The notes: generated by a model not told the origin, from the sequence alone. A DNA stretch of 59,862 nucleotides from Bacteroidota bacterium (GCA_002862745.1 PKDX01000016.1:1-59862); one strand, 5' to 3'; shown: positions 42,580 to 53,005, counted from the stretch's first letter. Program-made: numbers and translations.

Positions 42580-43731
42580 TTATTGCAGGGCACTGCGCAG
42601 ATCATCGATAAGGTCCTCTACATCTTCTATTCCGACACTCAGTCGAATAAGATTGTCATAAAGCCCTATAGATTCTCGTACTTCTTTGGGTACCGAGGCG
42701 TGCGTCATGATAGCGGGGTGTTCAATCAGACTTTCTACTCCACCAAGAGATTCAGCTAAGGCAAATAATTTCACTCGTTCTAGAACAGTTCGAGCCGCTT
42801 CAATATCTCCATCAAGGTAGAAAGTAATCATGCCGCCAAATCCACTCATTTGTGTTGCAGCAAGCTCATGCTGTGGATGGCTTTCTAGTCCGGGGTAAAC
42901 GACTTTTTGAACACGCGGATGTTTTTCGAGAAATTCAGCAACTTGCTGGGCATTTTCTGCATGACGTTGCATGCGAACTCCTAAGGTTTTTATTCCTCGT
43001 AATACCAACCATGAATCAAAAGGACTAGCACATGGTCCGATGGAGTTCTGAAGGGTAAAGAGCTGATTGTAGATCGTTTCATTATTGGTCATAATCGCTC
43101 CTCCTACTACATCGCTGTGACCATTGATAAACTTGGTGAGTGAGTGATAGGCAATATCTGCCCCTAGCACCACAGGATTTTGAAAATAGGGAGACATGAA
43201 GGTGTTGTCGACTACACTGAGCGTATTGGTTTCTTTGGCGAGGGAGGCAATGGATGCAATGTCACTGATTTTAAGTGTCGGGTTGGTAGGGCTTTCAAGC
43301 CAAATAAGGTCAGCCCCTTCTTGCAATGCTTGCTTGACAGCACGGAGATCTGTCGTATCGATAAAGGTGAAGTCGTGTCGGTCTTGAAACACCGTAGTAA
43401 AAAGGCGATAGGTTCCTCCATACACATCATCACCACTTATGATTTTGCTTCCCGCGGGTAACATGTGCATGATTAAATCAATCATACTTAAACCACTTGC
43501 CGAGGTAAGGGCATAAGTTGTTTGCTCAAGCGAGGCAAGATTTTCTTCTAATCGACTCCTTGTGGGATTATGTGATCTTGTATACTCATATCCTTTATGT
43601 TCTCCTGGGCTGGATTGCACATAGGTAGAGGTTTGATAGATTGGAGGCATTACAGCGCCTGTCTCCTTGTCTGGATGACCCCCTGCATGAATGGCTCTTG
43701 TGGAGAATCCTTTATTCGACGAGTTTCCCAT
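42580..43731 (-). CDS. cystathionine gamma-lyase/synthase-type PLP enzyme
   Basis: A 383-residue Cys/Met metabolism PLP enzyme. The pyridoxal lysine is Lys200 in 'YHSLTKFINGHSDVVGG'; the N-terminal 'TRAIHAGG' and 'PPIYQTSTY' and 'YEYTRSHNPTR' are family signatures. It overlaps the end of a cystathionine beta-synthase-like gene by 20 bp, so the pair forms a reverse transsulfuration route (homocysteine to cystathionine to cysteine), in which case this would act as a gamma-lyase and could also release H2S. Gamma-synthase activity cannot be excluded. Confidence 0.92.
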   Translation of the reverse strand: MGNSSNKGFSTRAIHAGGHPDKETGAVMPPIYQTSTYVQSSPGEHKGYEYTRSHNPTRSRLEENLASLEQTTYALTSASGLSMIDLIMHMLPAGSKIISGDDVYGGTYRLFTTVFQDRHDFTFIDTTDLRAVKQALQEGADLIWLESPTNPTLKISDIASIASLAKETNTLSVVDNTFMSPYFQNPVVLGADIAYHSLTKFINGHSDVVGGAIMTNNETIYNQLFTLQNSIGPCASPFDSWLVLRGIKTLGVRMQRHAENAQQVAEFLEKHPRVQKVVYPGLESHPQHELAATQMSGFGGMITFYLDGDIEAARTVLERVKLFALAESLGGVESLIEHPAIMTHASVPKEVRESIGLYDNLIRLSVGIEDVEDLIDDLRSALQ

Positions 43732-44758
43732 TGTCTTGTATGATGTTTAAAATTGCACGGTCTTTTTCATCGCGTTCGCGATTGAGTGAAAAGTTGTTTT
43801 CTTCCATCCATTGGTCATTATACACTTTTGAGGCATATTTACTTCCTGCATCGTGAAGGATAACTAAAATTCTTTTAGGTTCACTTAGCTTTTGAGCATA
43901 GCGTATGGCTCCAACGACTGCGGCACCACATGACCCACCGGCATAGATTCCTTCCTGCTGACATAGCGCTCTTGTCATGTGAAAGCTTTCTTCATCTTCA
44001 ACCATTACAAATTCATCGATAACGTCAAAGTGAACATTTCCGGGAAGAAAGTCCTCTCCAATCCCTTCGAGAAGATAGCCATGGGCTCCACTCATATCTC
44101 CCGTCTCGTGATACTTTTTGAGAATACTTCCCTTGCAGTCGACCCCGACTACTTGTAATCCAGGGATATGTTCTTTAAGGTATTTACCTGTTCCACTGAC
44201 GGTTCCGCCTGTCCCCACGCTTGCCATAAAGACATCGAATTCGCCCTTTGTTTGCCGTAGAATTTCCGGACCGGTCTCCATGTAGTGACATTCGGCATTG
44301 TAGATGTTGTCGTATTGGTTGACATGAAAAGAGTTTGGTAACGATTTGAGACTCGCTGCCACGGAGTAATAGCTTCTTGGGTCTTCAGGCTCAACGTGGG
44401 TAGGGCATACAACAACTTTAGCCCCAAAAGCCCTAAGCGCATCAATTTTTTCTTGAGATTGTTTATCAGCCATCACAAAAATGCAATCAAATCCATGAGT
44501 ATTTGCATAAAGAGCAAGACCAATTCCCGTATTGCCAGAAGTACATTCAATAATGGTTCCTCCCGGTTTTAAGTCTCCATTTTCCACGGCTTTTTGCGCC
44601 ATGTAGATTCCCATACGATCCTTAATTGATCCACCTGGATTAAGGTATTCCAGCTTGACATAAATCTCCGACTCAGTATCTTTTGTCACCCGATTTAATC
44701 GAATAATCGGGGTGTTTCCTACCGCATCAATGATGGATGAATGTTTAAATGCGTCCAT
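43712..44758 (-). CDS. cystathionine beta-synthase-like / cysteine synthase-family enzyme
   Basis: A 348-residue fold-type II PLP enzyme without regulatory CBS domains. The PLP lysine is Lys46 in 'LNPGGSIKDRMG'; the substrate loop 'ECTSGNTGIGLAL' and the phosphate-binding 'GTGGTVSGTGKYL' are visible. Sequence style (PEDPRSYYSVAA, 'EGIYAGGSCGAA') and the coupled gamma-lyase gene point to a cystathionine beta-synthase rather than a plain O-acetylserine sulfhydrylase. It produces cystathionine from serine and homocysteine. Confidence 0.92.
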   Translation of the reverse strand: MDAFKHSSIIDAVGNTPIIRLNRVTKDTESEIYVKLEYLNPGGSIKDRMGIYMAQKAVENGDLKPGGTIIECTSGNTGIGLALYANTHGFDCIFVMADKQSQEKIDALRAFGAKVVVCPTHVEPEDPRSYYSVAASLKSLPNSFHVNQYDNIYNAECHYMETGPEILRQTKGEFDVFMASVGTGGTVSGTGKYLKEHIPGLQVVGVDCKGSILKKYHETGDMSGAHGYLLEGIGEDFLPGNVHFDVIDEFVMVEDEESFHMTRALCQQEGIYAGGSCGAAVVGAIRYAQKLSEPKRILVILHDAGSKYASKVYNDQWMEENNFSLNRERDEKDRAILNIIQDNGKLVE

Positions 44759-44822
44759 GATCTATTACATTTCTGTTAAGGTACTACAACAAGGCAGTCT
44801 TTATCGCTTCCTCTTGTGCTAA

Positions 44823-45563
44823 CTATTCGAGGGCCTTTTTGATTTCGTCTACTAGAATAGACTTTTCAGTTAAGCCATTATTTCGCCAAACCTCCTTACC
44901 CTCGCTGTAAATAGCAAAAACAGGTATGCTAGATACATTGAATGTTTTTCCCAGTTCGGGGTTAGCGGCAACATCCACTCGCTCTACATGTATACTCTCC
45001 CCATATTTTTTCTCAATGTCATCAATAATAGGAGCCATGGCCTTGCAAGGAGCGCACCAAGGCGCATAAAAGTCAATGAGTAATGCATTGCTTTCTTGGA
45101 CTAAAGTCATTACTTCCTCTTTTGTAATCGCCGAACTCCCTAAATCATTGAGCGATTGGGTAACTGGCCATCCTTCATTTTGCCATCCATAAAGACCACC
45201 TTCTAAATTGTAGACTTCCATAAAACCCTGCTCAGCGAGAATCGAAGCAGCCTGACTACTTCGCCCCCCTGAAGCACAATAGACCACAATAGGCTTAGAT
45301 TTCTCCATCAGTTGAATCTTAGCTTCGAAATCATCATCATAGAAATTGATAATTGTTGCCCCTTCAATAATGCCAAGCTGAGTTTCCTCAGGTGTTCTGA
45401 CGTCAAGAATCAACGCCTTATCCATTAGCTCTTTTGCCAAAACCTCATTGGATATATCTTCTAGTATACCACCTTCCTCGGGATGTTGACCTAGGCTATT
45501 GCAAGCGAAGAAAAACGTGGATACAAAAAGTAAAAAGGTAAGCCGAGAAGAAGGAGAAAGCAT
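44823..45563 (-). CDS. secreted rhodanese-thioredoxin fusion protein
   Basis: A 246-residue envelope protein with an N-terminal signal ('LLFVSTFFFACNS', possibly a lipoprotein with relaxed lipobox). Residues ~35-130 are a rhodanese domain with active-site loop 'YCASGGRSSQAA'; residues ~140-245 are a thioredoxin domain with the redox motif 'APWCAPCKAM'. The fusion can move sulfane sulfur or reduce the persulfide formed on the rhodanese Cys. It lies 65 bp from the CBS/lyase operon on the same strand, which adds to the sulfur theme here. Confidence 0.92.
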   Translation of the reverse strand: MLSPSSRLTFLLFVSTFFFACNSLGQHPEEGGILEDISNEVLAKELMDKALILDVRTPEETQLGIIEGATIINFYDDDFEAKIQLMEKSKPIVVYCASGGRSSQAASILAEQGFMEVYNLEGGLYGWQNEGWPVTQSLNDLGSSAITKEEVMTLVQESNALLIDFYAPWCAPCKAMAPIIDDIEKKYGESIHVERVDVAANPELGKTFNVSSIPVFAIYSEGKEVWRNNGLTEKSILVDEIKKALE

Positions 45564-45658
45564 AATTGTAAGCGTTTTTATTCAACAATGAAATCATAAG
45601 ATAAAGCTACATGGAAGAAGAGAAATGTATTTGTACTATTTTGTAAGAAATAATTTCT

Positions 45659-47914
45659 ATGAAACGGATTGCGCTCTTTGGGCTTCTTCTGCCCCTCCTC
45701 TCATATGGTCAAATTCTAGTGAATGTTCCACTTTCTGATGGTGTATTGCCAGCGACCTGGCAAAATGTGGATGTCGACGGTTTTGCCGCTGATGTATTTT
45801 ACACCGACCAAGGGATTTGGGCGGGTTCAACAGTTTGGGAAGAGGTAAATTTCTCAAGCTATGGCCGGGCATTTTATTCTACGTCCAATTTTGAGACGGC
45901 TACGGGCAATGCCAACGATTGGATGATAACCGATGCCATCTCGATTACTCAAGCTACTCGACTTGATTTTGAATTAGTCTCTTCTCAGTTTAACGGGCCG
46001 GAAAGCCATACGGTGTATGTAGCTGACTCCATTGCAGGTGCCACGCCACAGCCAAGTGACTTCGGAGCACCTGAACAAAACTTCACAACAGTCCCTGGCC
46101 AATGGTCCTCCAACGAAGTGGACTTGTCGGCCTATATCGGAAGTACGATATATATCGCTTTTGTGAATGACAATCCTTCTTCAGGGAATATTCAGGGAAT
46201 AAGAAATATTATTGTCAGAGAGCTTTTAGCTAATGACGTATCGATTGAGGCATGGAACTCTAATGCAGTTAATCAACGCACGCCTCTAAATTCTACGACG
46301 CGCTATTCGGTGTTAGATTATTCGAAAACCAGTGCTTTTCAACCACGAGTGACCCTCAGAAATCAAGGACTTAATGCCTTGGACTCCTTAGTTATCACAA
46401 TGAATATAGATGATGATGTTACAGGATACGCTATTTCCGATACCTATACATTGTCTCCGGCGTTAGCTGCAGGCGATACCACAACAATTGCTTTAGCCGC
46501 CATTGGACTAGATACCTTATTTCCTGCCCTGCAGTCAAACCAAGAATTAGACGTTGAAATTTTTACGGATTCTTCTAATGGTAATGGGTTAAGTCTTGCA
46601 GAGGACACAGTTTTTTCTTTTATGATAAATCCTCGTCAGTATTTTTCACCACCGTACACATCCTCCTTTGAATATGTACTAGGAGGATCGTCCTTTAGTT
46701 GGGAATGGAATGAATGGGGATGGAAGTCCTTTGATATAAATGATGATAATGACGCTATCCTTGTTGATCAACAAGCGAATTATACAGCAGCTGATGGTGC
46801 TTACATGCTTTTCAGCGGTGTACGATATTCCGGTGCTGTAACTGATGGAGATGTTGGCGACTATGTAGAGACTCCAGAGATGCAATTTGACACTGGGGAT
46901 TATGTGCTTTCTATGTTAGGCGCGGCAATAACTGGAAGTGGATCGACATTGGAAGTTGATCTTGTTAGACCTAATGGCTCTTCGCTTTCATTAGGCCAAC
47001 TAAGCACAGGGGGAGGCACAACTCACCAAACGGTTTCACTTGCCTTTAATGTTCCAACTACGGATTCAGGATATGTACTTCGGTTTACTGAGCGTACAGG
47101 CGATCGAGGGTCATGGGATTTACTATCTATCGAAGAGTTAACGCCACCTGTTGCGGGAGGAAATCTTGCAGCAACAGATGAGACCAATCCCTTTGTGGAG
47201 TATTGCGACAAAAATGTAATCTTAACCAATACTTCGGTGGCAACAGGCGGCACTACAACAGTAGATTGGGGCGATGGAACTGCCGTTCAACCCATTGCAC
47301 CTGGAGCGAGCGTACAGCATAGTTATTCTTCTAATGGTAGTTACACTATTACGGTTACTGCCACGAATCCAGCAGGAAATGATCAGTTTACGATTGACCT
47401 CGAAGTAACCGATCCACCGGCGTTAAATGCAGATTTTATTGTCATCAATCAGGGCAATGGTAATGTGAGCATTACCTTGGAAGAGACCTTCCCTTGTGGA
47501 GGAGTGCAAACGACGATTGATTGGGGAGATGGTACGGTGAACTCTTCGACAAGCCATGTATATTCTTCCAATGGAACATACACGATTACACTGACTGCAC
47601 AGACGGCTATAGATATTGATCAATCCAATAACTCAGTGACTATTTCTGGCTTAGCGACGTCTATTGATGATGAAGTCTCTTCAGGACTTCGGGTAGGCCC
47701 GAATCCAGTGCACGATGAAATACAAATATCGTGGGAGAAGCCAATTGACCGTATTGCAATTATGGATGCTCAAGGGCGCCTTATAAAGGATTGGATGTCT
47801 TCAGGCAACACGTCAAGTGTGAATTTCAATTGCAAAGATTGGCAGGTAGGAAGCTACATTATTCAGATTCAAGATGGTCAGAACATACAAGCAATTCCGA
47901 TTCTTGTTGAATAA
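45659..47914 (+). CDS. secreted PKD-domain protein with T9SS type A sorting domain
   Basis: A 751-residue protein. Signal peptide 'MKRIALFGLLLPLLSYGQ'. A choice-of-anchor-J-like (MAM/concanavalin-type) domain covers residues ~20-185, starting 'PATWQNVDVDGFAADVF'. A middle beta region and a second anchor-J-like segment follow (~residues 330-500), then two PKD-like repeats with 'VDWGDGTAVQP' and 'IDWGDGTVNSS'. The last ~80 residues are a Por-type secretion tail ('LRVGPNPVHDEIQISWEK' ... 'GSYIIQIQDG'). Should be exported by T9SS and anchored to the surface. Its terminator (47939-47966) ends the unit. Confidence 0.9.
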   Translation: MKRIALFGLLLPLLSYGQILVNVPLSDGVLPATWQNVDVDGFAADVFYTDQGIWAGSTVWEEVNFSSYGRAFYSTSNFETATGNANDWMITDAISITQATRLDFELVSSQFNGPESHTVYVADSIAGATPQPSDFGAPEQNFTTVPGQWSSNEVDLSAYIGSTIYIAFVNDNPSSGNIQGIRNIIVRELLANDVSIEAWNSNAVNQRTPLNSTTRYSVLDYSKTSAFQPRVTLRNQGLNALDSLVITMNIDDDVTGYAISDTYTLSPALAAGDTTTIALAAIGLDTLFPALQSNQELDVEIFTDSSNGNGLSLAEDTVFSFMINPRQYFSPPYTSSFEYVLGGSSFSWEWNEWGWKSFDINDDNDAILVDQQANYTAADGAYMLFSGVRYSGAVTDGDVGDYVETPEMQFDTGDYVLSMLGAAITGSGSTLEVDLVRPNGSSLSLGQLSTGGGTTHQTVSLAFNVPTTDSGYVLRFTERTGDRGSWDLLSIEELTPPVAGGNLAATDETNPFVEYCDKNVILTNTSVATGGTTTVDWGDGTAVQPIAPGASVQHSYSSNGSYTITVTATNPAGNDQFTIDLEVTDPPALNADFIVINQGNGNVSITLEETFPCGGVQTTIDWGDGTVNSSTSHVYSSNGTYTITLTAQTAIDIDQSNNSVTISGLATSIDDEVSSGLRVGPNPVHDEIQISWEKPIDRIAIMDAQGRLIKDWMSSGNTSSVNFNCKDWQVGSYIIQIQDGQNIQAIPILVE

Positions 47915-47938
47915 CCTTACATCACAAACGGTCTAAAT

Positions 47939-47966
47939 AAAAGGGGGAGTGAGAGCTCCCTTTTTT
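47939..47966. terminator. intrinsic terminator, likely bidirectional
   Basis: AATAAAAGGGGGAG / CTCCCTTTTTTATT can form up to a 14-bp stem (two G-U) around TGAGAG, with a T run after and A run before it. It should end the T9SS cargo gene to its left; a similar hairpin ends the next gene. Confidence 0.8.
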
Positions 47967-48056
47967 ATTGCTGTAAGCTGTGGGTATCATTTCAAAGAGA
48001 GCGTTTGAGTTCTTGCCCCATTTGATTATTTTGTGTAAAACCAAAACACAATATTT

Positions 48057-48623
48057 ATGAAACCATTTTTTTATTTATTTCTTTCCTCTATTGTATTAAT
48101 GTCTTGCCAAAGCGAGGAAAATCCTATGAGTGACAGCGAGGAAAATCCTACGATTGAAAACGAGGAGAATCCTGTGAGCGAAGCATTTGAGCAAAACTCA
48201 GAAAATTTAAAATCTCTTTTTAAGGCGTGGGAGTCCCAAGATGTCGACGCATCAATGGTTTTTTTAGCCGACGACTTTGTTGAGATAGGTACAGGGTTTA
48301 ATGAGCCTGATCGAAACAAAGAAGAACATAAAGCGCAAATGACCAAGATGATGGGCATGATGAAGCCAACATTGAAAAATTCAGTATTCCTTCCAGGCGT
48401 CGATTCCACTACATTAGAAGCGGATGGCTCCGTACGGTATTATGGAACTTGGAATTTTGCGATTGGCGATAAAAACGAAGATCTTATGGTCTATGGAACT
48501 GCTGAATTTAATGAGGAAGGGAAGATTACTTCGTTAGCTCATTATGCAGATTTCAATATGACGATGATGCAAATTATGCCCGAAGAGGCGATGGAGCAAA
48601 TGGCAGAAAGTCCGATGGAATAG
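48057..48623 (+). CDS. NTF2/SnoaL-like lipoprotein with EENP repeats
   Basis: A 188-residue lipoprotein ('SSIVLMSCQS'; lipidated Cys). Residues ~20-42 contain three imperfect six- to eight-residue repeats of the form (S/N)EENP, a likely flexible spacer. The rest reads as an NTF2-like cone fold ('LKSLFKAWESQDVDASMVFL', 'YYGTWNFAIGDKN', 'EEGKITSLAHYADFN'), similar to SnoaL-type polyketide-cyclase-like proteins with unknown roles. A near-promoter TTATTTTG with TTG 18 nt before it lies upstream. Flanked by two similar terminators, so it is monocistronic. Confidence 0.78.
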   Translation: MKPFFYLFLSSIVLMSCQSEENPMSDSEENPTIENEENPVSEAFEQNSENLKSLFKAWESQDVDASMVFLADDFVEIGTGFNEPDRNKEEHKAQMTKMMGMMKPTLKNSVFLPGVDSTTLEADGSVRYYGTWNFAIGDKNEDLMVYGTAEFNEEGKITSLAHYADFNMTMMQIMPEEAMEQMAESPME

Positions 48624-48650
48624 TGATCTCAGATTAAATTATACTAAAAT

Positions 48651-48675
48651 AAGGGGAGCGAGAGCTCCCTTTTTT
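48651..48675 (+). terminator. intrinsic terminator after the NTF2-like lipoprotein gene
   Basis: GGGAGC-GAGA-GCTCCC with flanking A/T pairs and a T6 tail. The GAGA tetraloop and 6-bp GC-rich stem make a strong terminator. It closely resembles the one at 47939-47966. Confidence 0.85.
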
Positions 48676-48772
48676 AGTGTCCTAAAGGGTGTGGACTCAC
48701 CTTGCAAAATGTGATAAAGTGGATTAGGTAGATTTACTCTTCTCCTGTATCTTGGAGGGATACGGTAAAATT

Positions 48773-51700
48773 ATGGTTAAATCATCGATGCAATATCTAA
48801 CATCCATAGCATTTGTATTGCTATGTACTCTTTCTTCTTTATCTGCGCAGACCATTCATCAAGATTACGTTGATGGAGAACTATTTGTTAGGACGCATGC
48901 GGCGCTGAGCCCCAATGATGTATGGAGCAAACAAAAGACTCGATATACGGATCTTCAGGCTGTTTTGTCAACGCTTGATGTTACATCAGTCGATTATCTC
49001 TATCCTGTATTGCGCCATCAAAGTGAGGAATTAGACAATATTCTATGGGTGAAGTTTACCCATACAGCCTCTATTGATTATGTGCTTAAGGCACTAAACG
49101 CGATGGATGAGGTTGATTATGCTGAGCACGTTCCATTAATGAAAACAACGCTCGTGCCTAATGATCCAGGAACAAACCAAGTCTATGCACTGAATTTAAT
49201 CGATGCTTTTGATGCCTTTGATATTCATACTGGAGGCAATTCAGTGATTTGTATAGTGGATAATGCTATTCAAATTTCTCACCCTGATTTGGCTCCAAAT
49301 GTTTGGGTTAATCCCGGGGAAATTCCAAACAATGGAATAGACGACGATAACAATGGTTATATAGATGACGTCAACGGATGGGATGCTGCTGACAATGATA
49401 ACGACCCTAATCCACCAAACTCATCCTTTAGCCATGGAACGCACTGCTCTGGAACGGCTGCCGCTGCCACAAATAATGGTACTGGTGTGGCGTCCATTGG
49501 ATACAATTGTAAGTTGATGTCCGCCAAGGCGACGCGCAGTAATAGCAACAACCAATTCTTAGATAATACCTATGGAGGAACAGAGTATGCCATTGCTGCA
49601 GGGGCAGACGTTGTATCCATGTCTTTTGGTGGTGGTGGATTTAGTAATGCCTATCAATCCCTATTCAATTTTGGACATGGTCAGGGGATCACTTTTGTGG
49701 CTGCTGCAGGGAATGACAACACCTCTCAAGTCTTTTATCCTGCCGGTTATAACTACGTGATTTCGGTCGCTTCTACAACAAGTAGTGACAGCAAGTCAAG
49801 CTTTTCCAATTACGGCACTTGGATTGACATCTCAGCACCAGGAAGTAGCATTTATTCGACTATTCCAAATAATACTTACGGAACACAAAGTGGGACTTCG
49901 ATGGCCTGTCCATTGGTCGCTGGATTATGCGGTTTGTTAAAGTCCTATAATCCAGCCCTTACACCAGATGAAATTGAAAATTGTCTCGATCAATCTGCGG
50001 ATAATATTGATGCACAGAACCCATCGTATGTTGGGGACTTAGGGGCAGGAAGAATTAATGCATTGGGCGCCTTGCAATGCACCAATCCAACCAATCCGCC
50101 GGTAGTCCAATTTATGTCAGATGCCAATGGGCCGCAATGTACAGGAGCTACCGTGCAGTTTATGGACCAGTCGCTTTATAATCCATCTTCTTGGTCTTGG
50201 AGTTTTCCCGGGGGAAGTCCAGCAACTTCTACAGCACAAAACCCAACGGTAACCTATGCCAACAATGGCCTTTATGATGTCACGCTTACGGCAACCAATC
50301 AATATGGATCGACCACGCTTACGGAGAGTGCATACATTGAAGTTGGACCTAATGGAGTTGAGGTTTTCTTTGCGGAGGATTTTGAGTTGGGGCTCAATGC
50401 TTGGACGATTGAGAATCCTGATGGAGGGATTACATGGGAGGCAGTTACTGTCGGTGGCACAAATAGCGGAAGTCAAGCTGCTAAACTCGATAATTACAAT
50501 TATGATGCCTCAGGCCAACGGGATGCTATAGTATCCCCAGCACTAGACTTTACTGGACGGTCTTCTCTTCGCTTGACTGTTGATTATGCACACAGAAGAT
50601 ATTCTCAAAATCAGGCAGATTCTCTAATCCTATCGATTTCTACAGATGGTGGAAATAGTTACACTCGACTATTTGCTGAAGCTGAAGATGGTTCAGGGAC
50701 ACTGGCCACGGGATACACTACTACGACAGAGTTTATTCCTTCTACACCTGACGATTGGTGTTACGCTGGTGTGTTGACGGGATGTATAGATCTTGACTTG
50801 AGCGCATACGACGGACAAGGCAATGTTCGGCTGAAAATCGAGAATGTAAATGACTATGGCAATAATATGTATGTAGACAACGTGCAGCTTTCAAGTAATT
50901 GCTTTATTCAACCCGGTGCTCCAACAGCTCAGTTTTCCTACTCAGCAAGTAGTGGATGCCCACCAATTACTGTGCAGTATACCGATGAATCCTATGGAAA
51001 CCCAGCACCATCTTCATGGTCCTGGTCATTCCCAGGAGGTTCTCCATCAAGTTCTACTCAGCAAAATCCAACAGTGACTTATGGCACGGATGGAACTTAT
51101 GATGTTTCGCTAACGGTTTCTAATGGGAATGGAAGTGATACCTATACTCAAACAGGTATCATAACGGTCAATAGTGCGCAAACCACTCAGTTTTATTTTG
51201 AAGACTTCGAAGTGGCAGGTCAATCGGGCTGGACTCTTACCAATCCTGATGGAGATGTTTCCTGGGCAGCTACAACAAATGCGGCAGGGATCAATGGCGC
51301 TCGAAGTCTTTGGATGAATTTCTACAACTATGATAATGCAATAGGCGAAGTTGATTCCCTGAATAGTCCTGCTCTTGACCTTTCTGGACAGAGTAATGTG
51401 CAGCTTACATTTGATTATGCCTATGCGCGATACGTTGATGCCAACGGAGCGACAACTGCTGATAAAATTGAGATTTTTGTGAGTACGGATGGCGGAAATA
51501 CTTACCCTGATTTGGTCTTTACAGGCGAGGAAAACGGCACAGGTAATTTCTCAACAAGTGCTGATATTCAGGCAGAATTTGTACCAAGCACGGCGGATGA
51601 CTGGTGTGGAAGCGGTTTTGGTGCGTCTTGCCCAACGATCGATTTGAGCGCTTATGATGGTTTGGCAGACGTGCGATTACGCGTTGTATCGACCAATAAT

Positions 51701-53005
51701 TATGGCAACAACTTCTATATCGACAATATTGAGTTAAGTAGTGGATGTGCTCCTTTAGCTACAGGTCCAACCGCTAATTTTTCTTCAACGAACGCTACAG
51801 GATGTGCTCCATTCTCAGTCACCTACACGAATAACTCATTGGGCTCACCAACCTCTGAGCAATGGTTGTTCCCAGGTGGAAGTCCGGCAGCATCTACTTC
51901 AAGTCCGGTTACAGTAACCTACAATAATGCCGGCCAATATGATGTGACCCTGATTGTCAATGATGGAGTTGATAATGACACGCTTTTGCGATCGAATTAT
52001 GTCGACGCTCAGACACCACAAAATGCTGCATGCCAAAATACAACGGTCGCCCTGAATGGAAATGGAATCTATTCATTAAGTGCTAATGAAATTGATGTGA
52101 CGCCCGCCTCACAGTGTGGGAACCCTAATGTCAGTTTGACTGGAATCACGACCTATACTTGCAATAATTTGGGACCAAACAATGTTGTATTGACTTACGA
52201 TTATGGAAGTTTTCAGTCTTCATGCGCTGCAACGGTGACGGTTGTTGATAATCGTTTTCCTGATGTGTACTGTGCCAATGCGACAGTCAGTCTCGATGCA
52301 AATGGTCAAGGAGTGCTTTCTCCAGACGACGTCGATAATGGATCTACAGATAATTGCTCGATTACCTCTCGAACGTTAAGCCAAACGACTTTCACATGTG
52401 CTGATATCGGGCCTCAATTTGTGGTCATGGATGTTACAGATGCTTCTGGAAATACAGAATCTTGCTCGATTTTGGTTAACGTGGTTGATGGTAATGTACC
52501 TATTCCAAGCTTTGGTTATGGTTTGAATGGCCTCGAAGTCAACTTTAATAATGCATCGGTTGGTAATTGGATTTCGGCTGATTGGAATTTCGGAGATGGC
52601 AGTACAGCCCAAGGTGATCTCGTTTCGCATACCTATTCAGCACCAGGTCAGTATATAGTGTCCTTGACATTGAACAACGGATGTACATCTATCTCTCAGG
52701 TCGATACCATTACTGTCTTTGGAAGTCCAAATTCAATTGAGGATTTCAATTTGGAACATGTAACGGCTAATCCAAATCCAACGCAAGACATTATTGAACT
52801 ATCCTATGCTGGGCCATTAACTTCAGTAGACTTAGAGTTACAAACCATGCTTGGGCAGCAGGTATGGTCTAAGTCCTCGGTAACTCTAGGTGGCGCCTAC
52901 AATGAAAGAATTTCATTGGCAAACTTGGCAGATGGAAATTATGTACTATCGATAATAGACTTAAACGGGAATCGTTATGATCTTGTAGTTAGCAAGACAG
53001 AGTAA
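48773..53005 (+). CDS. S8 subtilisin-type serine protease with PKD, adhesin-like and HYR-type modules and T9SS type A tail
   Basis: About 1,410 residues from ATG 48773 (in-frame TTG at 48752 ignored; the ATG gives the signal peptide 'VLLCTLSSLSAQ'). After a ~110-residue propeptide-like part, the catalytic triad is Asp163 ('CIVDN'), His221 ('SHGTHCSG') and Ser376 ('GTSMACP'). Then follow PKD ('WSWSFPGGSPATS'), an anchor-J/MAM-like module ('FEDFELGLNAWTIENPDGG'), PKD, a second module, PKD, two HYR-like domains, a further PKD, and a Por-type sorting tail ('VTANPNPTQDIIELSY'). It should be an extracellular or surface-bound protease exported by T9SS. Confidence 0.94.
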   Translation: MVKSSMQYLTSIAFVLLCTLSSLSAQTIHQDYVDGELFVRTHAALSPNDVWSKQKTRYTDLQAVLSTLDVTSVDYLYPVLRHQSEELDNILWVKFTHTASIDYVLKALNAMDEVDYAEHVPLMKTTLVPNDPGTNQVYALNLIDAFDAFDIHTGGNSVICIVDNAIQISHPDLAPNVWVNPGEIPNNGIDDDNNGYIDDVNGWDAADNDNDPNPPNSSFSHGTHCSGTAAAATNNGTGVASIGYNCKLMSAKATRSNSNNQFLDNTYGGTEYAIAAGADVVSMSFGGGGFSNAYQSLFNFGHGQGITFVAAAGNDNTSQVFYPAGYNYVISVASTTSSDSKSSFSNYGTWIDISAPGSSIYSTIPNNTYGTQSGTSMACPLVAGLCGLLKSYNPALTPDEIENCLDQSADNIDAQNPSYVGDLGAGRINALGALQCTNPTNPPVVQFMSDANGPQCTGATVQFMDQSLYNPSSWSWSFPGGSPATSTAQNPTVTYANNGLYDVTLTATNQYGSTTLTESAYIEVGPNGVEVFFAEDFELGLNAWTIENPDGGITWEAVTVGGTNSGSQAAKLDNYNYDASGQRDAIVSPALDFTGRSSLRLTVDYAHRRYSQNQADSLILSISTDGGNSYTRLFAEAEDGSGTLATGYTTTTEFIPSTPDDWCYAGVLTGCIDLDLSAYDGQGNVRLKIENVNDYGNNMYVDNVQLSSNCFIQPGAPTAQFSYSASSGCPPITVQYTDESYGNPAPSSWSWSFPGGSPSSSTQQNPTVTYGTDGTYDVSLTVSNGNGSDTYTQTGIITVNSAQTTQFYFEDFEVAGQSGWTLTNPDGDVSWAATTNAAGINGARSLWMNFYNYDNAIGEVDSLNSPALDLSGQSNVQLTFDYAYARYVDANGATTADKIEIFVSTDGGNTYPDLVFTGEENGTGNFSTSADIQAEFVPSTADDWCGSGFGASCPTIDLSAYDGLADVRLRVVSTNNYGNNFYIDNIELSSGCAPLATGPTANFSSTNATGCAPFSVTYTNNSLGSPTSEQWLFPGGSPAASTSSPVTVTYNNAGQYDVTLIVNDGVDNDTLLRSNYVDAQTPQNAACQNTTVALNGNGIYSLSANEIDVTPASQCGNPNVSLTGITTYTCNNLGPNNVVLTYDYGSFQSSCAATVTVVDNRFPDVYCANATVSLDANGQGVLSPDDVDNGSTDNCSITSRTLSQTTFTCADIGPQFVVMDVTDASGNTESCSILVNVVDGNVPIPSFGYGLNGLEVNFNNASVGNWISADWNFGDGSTAQGDLVSHTYSAPGQYIVSLTLNNGCTSISQVDTITVFGSPNSIEDFNLEHVTANPNPTQDIIELSYAGPLTSVDLELQTMLGQQVWSKSSVTLGGAYNERISLANLADGNYVLSIIDLNGNRYDLVVSKTE

